In this document: in pieces, positions 62,824 through 64,000 of the stretch
Numbering within the stretch: the stretch's first letter is position 1
How the letters are laid out: each line of letters begins with the position of its first letter
NCBI GenBank assembly: GCA_040954595.2
Contig: CM082589.2
Span: 4,774,001-4,838,000 of the forward strand
Reading direction: 5' to 3'
Source: Balanoglossus misakiensis
Lineage: Eukaryota > Hemichordata
Length of the DNA: 64,000 nucleotides
Translations under genes and position numbers: made by a program
Notes under the pieces: generated by a model
The model's database searches: none
Seen by the model: the letters and a program-made list of their open reading frames with translations, nothing else
What the model was told of the DNA's origin: nothing

Positions 62824-64000
62824 ACTTGACTATGACCGGGCTGTGGATAAAGACCCCCAGCCAATTAATATAACGACCTAGTAATTACCTATTGGGCGGG
62901 GCAGATCGACGCCATTTGCTAGAGATCCGCAATGTTATTAATGCCGTTCTTTACAGACTGCGAGCTATATATCCTACTTGTTGCTGCTGGAAAGCTTCCT
63001 ACTTGTTGCTGTCGGCAATACAGATGTTTACCGTGGAGAAATCCAATATTCTCCCTTTTCTATAGGCAGTGCCCGTTCGCACAGTCAGTGGCGGCTGATA
63101 TTAAGTTCGAATGTTGGAAACTCATGCACTGCGAAATACCAATGCGTGATACATATTGTACATGCATGCATCTTCCATCAGCAGCCTTAAGAGAAACGAG
63201 GTAACATGGAATTATCCCATATCTTCTTGTAGATTTTTATGTCACTAATACTGTGTGCCGTGGGTGTGATTATTGACGTGATAGAAGCATTAGGGAAAGG
63301 GCGAAGCTGTATACAATGTAGTTTGTTTGATAAGCTTCGATTTTGTTCTCATTTGGGCGTTCCTATGCATCCCATTGTGGAAGGGATTCTCGGGCTAACA
63401 TTGGTGTATCATTCAGCTCATATCATTTTACCCAGAAACTTATGCATGGGAGAACAACGTGCTTACCAGTGTGCGCCAGTCCTGCTGAGTGGCTACGGAC
63501 AGACAACAGTTGACTACATTACGTGCCAGCGTGGGGCTAGACGTTCATGGCCTTAAGCGTGGTCACATAATTGTGGAGTTATTAAAATTTTACCTGAAAA
63601 CGTGTACGCGCATACTGCTGTCTGTAATATTTGAATCGATGGAAATGGCATTCGACGGGTTCGATGCACCCCTCTATCTTCGTCAATATCCAACGTGACC
63701 TTCACGGACACATAACTGCGCAACGTTCATTTTGATTTTTTCTAATATCGGCGACAACCCACACTGTACTCTTAACAAGCAAAACTATAAAGGTCGGTTG
63801 GGGGTTAAACCACTGACGTATTCTGATAAATTATTATGGCATACTGTAGGCACCTTGCCTCCGGCTAGATTGATCAGCAACACCGTGACGTATACTAAAC
63901 ATATTCGCCGTAGCTTCACTCTACGTTACCCGCCCTTCCTGATTCAAAATATAATCTGCACGCAAGTGTGCTATCGGAAGCTTCGAAGGTAAACGGATAA
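62824..64000. other. Right edge, no gene recognised
   Basis: Short ORFs on the plus strand (62932-63204, 63239-63556, 63732-63992) show no domain, signal peptide or splice-bounded bias. Confidence 0.4.

Overview
This is a piece of animal nuclear genome. It has short exons with GT-AG introns, phase-1 extracellular domain modules, metazoan-only domain families (SRCR, CCP/sushi, PAN/apple, F5/8 type C, EGF, class A GPCR), microsatellites and long gene-poor stretches. The domain repertoire, the intron sizes and the heavy use of the octamer TACATGTA point to a marine invertebrate. I favour a lancelet (Branchiostoma-like), but an ambulacrarian or mollusc cannot be excluded from sequence alone.

Three genes are well supported. 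(1) Bases 1-3143, minus strand: the 5' part of a secreted or cell-surface protein with signal peptide, PAN/apple domain, complete F5/8 type C (discoidin) domain and the start of an EGF domain; it runs off the left edge. (2) Bases 4477-9190, minus strand: a complete seven-exon gene for a 467-residue type I membrane receptor, with signal peptide, SRCR domain, two CCP domains, stalk, one transmembrane helix and a 140-residue tail holding five YxxV/I/L motifs. Two of these form a canonical ITAM. This is the most interesting object in the window: an apparently self-sufficient, probably immune, activating receptor. (3) Bases 55439-55955, plus strand: the first coding exon (N-terminus, TM1, TM2) of a neuropeptide GPCR of the orexin/QRFP/NPFF-like group. 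Its later exons were not found in the remaining 8 kb.

Genes 1 and 2 lie head-to-tail on the same strand about 1.3 kb apart and look like a small locus of modular recognition proteins. Between 9.2 and 55.4 kb there is no gene I can recognise. That interval holds microsatellites, a degenerate repeat with two interlocked inverted repeats (17.4 kb), two promoter-like spots with short ORFs (12.9 and 21.2 kb), an orphan terminal-exon candidate (46.9 kb), and a pair of related noncoding elements 23.6 kb apart (28.1 and 51.8 kb). These elements may be regulatory sequence or old repeat copies. The last 8 kb is mostly intron-like sequence, with two weak minus-strand exon candidates at 59.2 and 62.6 kb.

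Exon boundaries were assigned by eye from splice consensus, phase and domain continuity. Gene models 1 and 2 close in frame across every junction, which is strong internal support.
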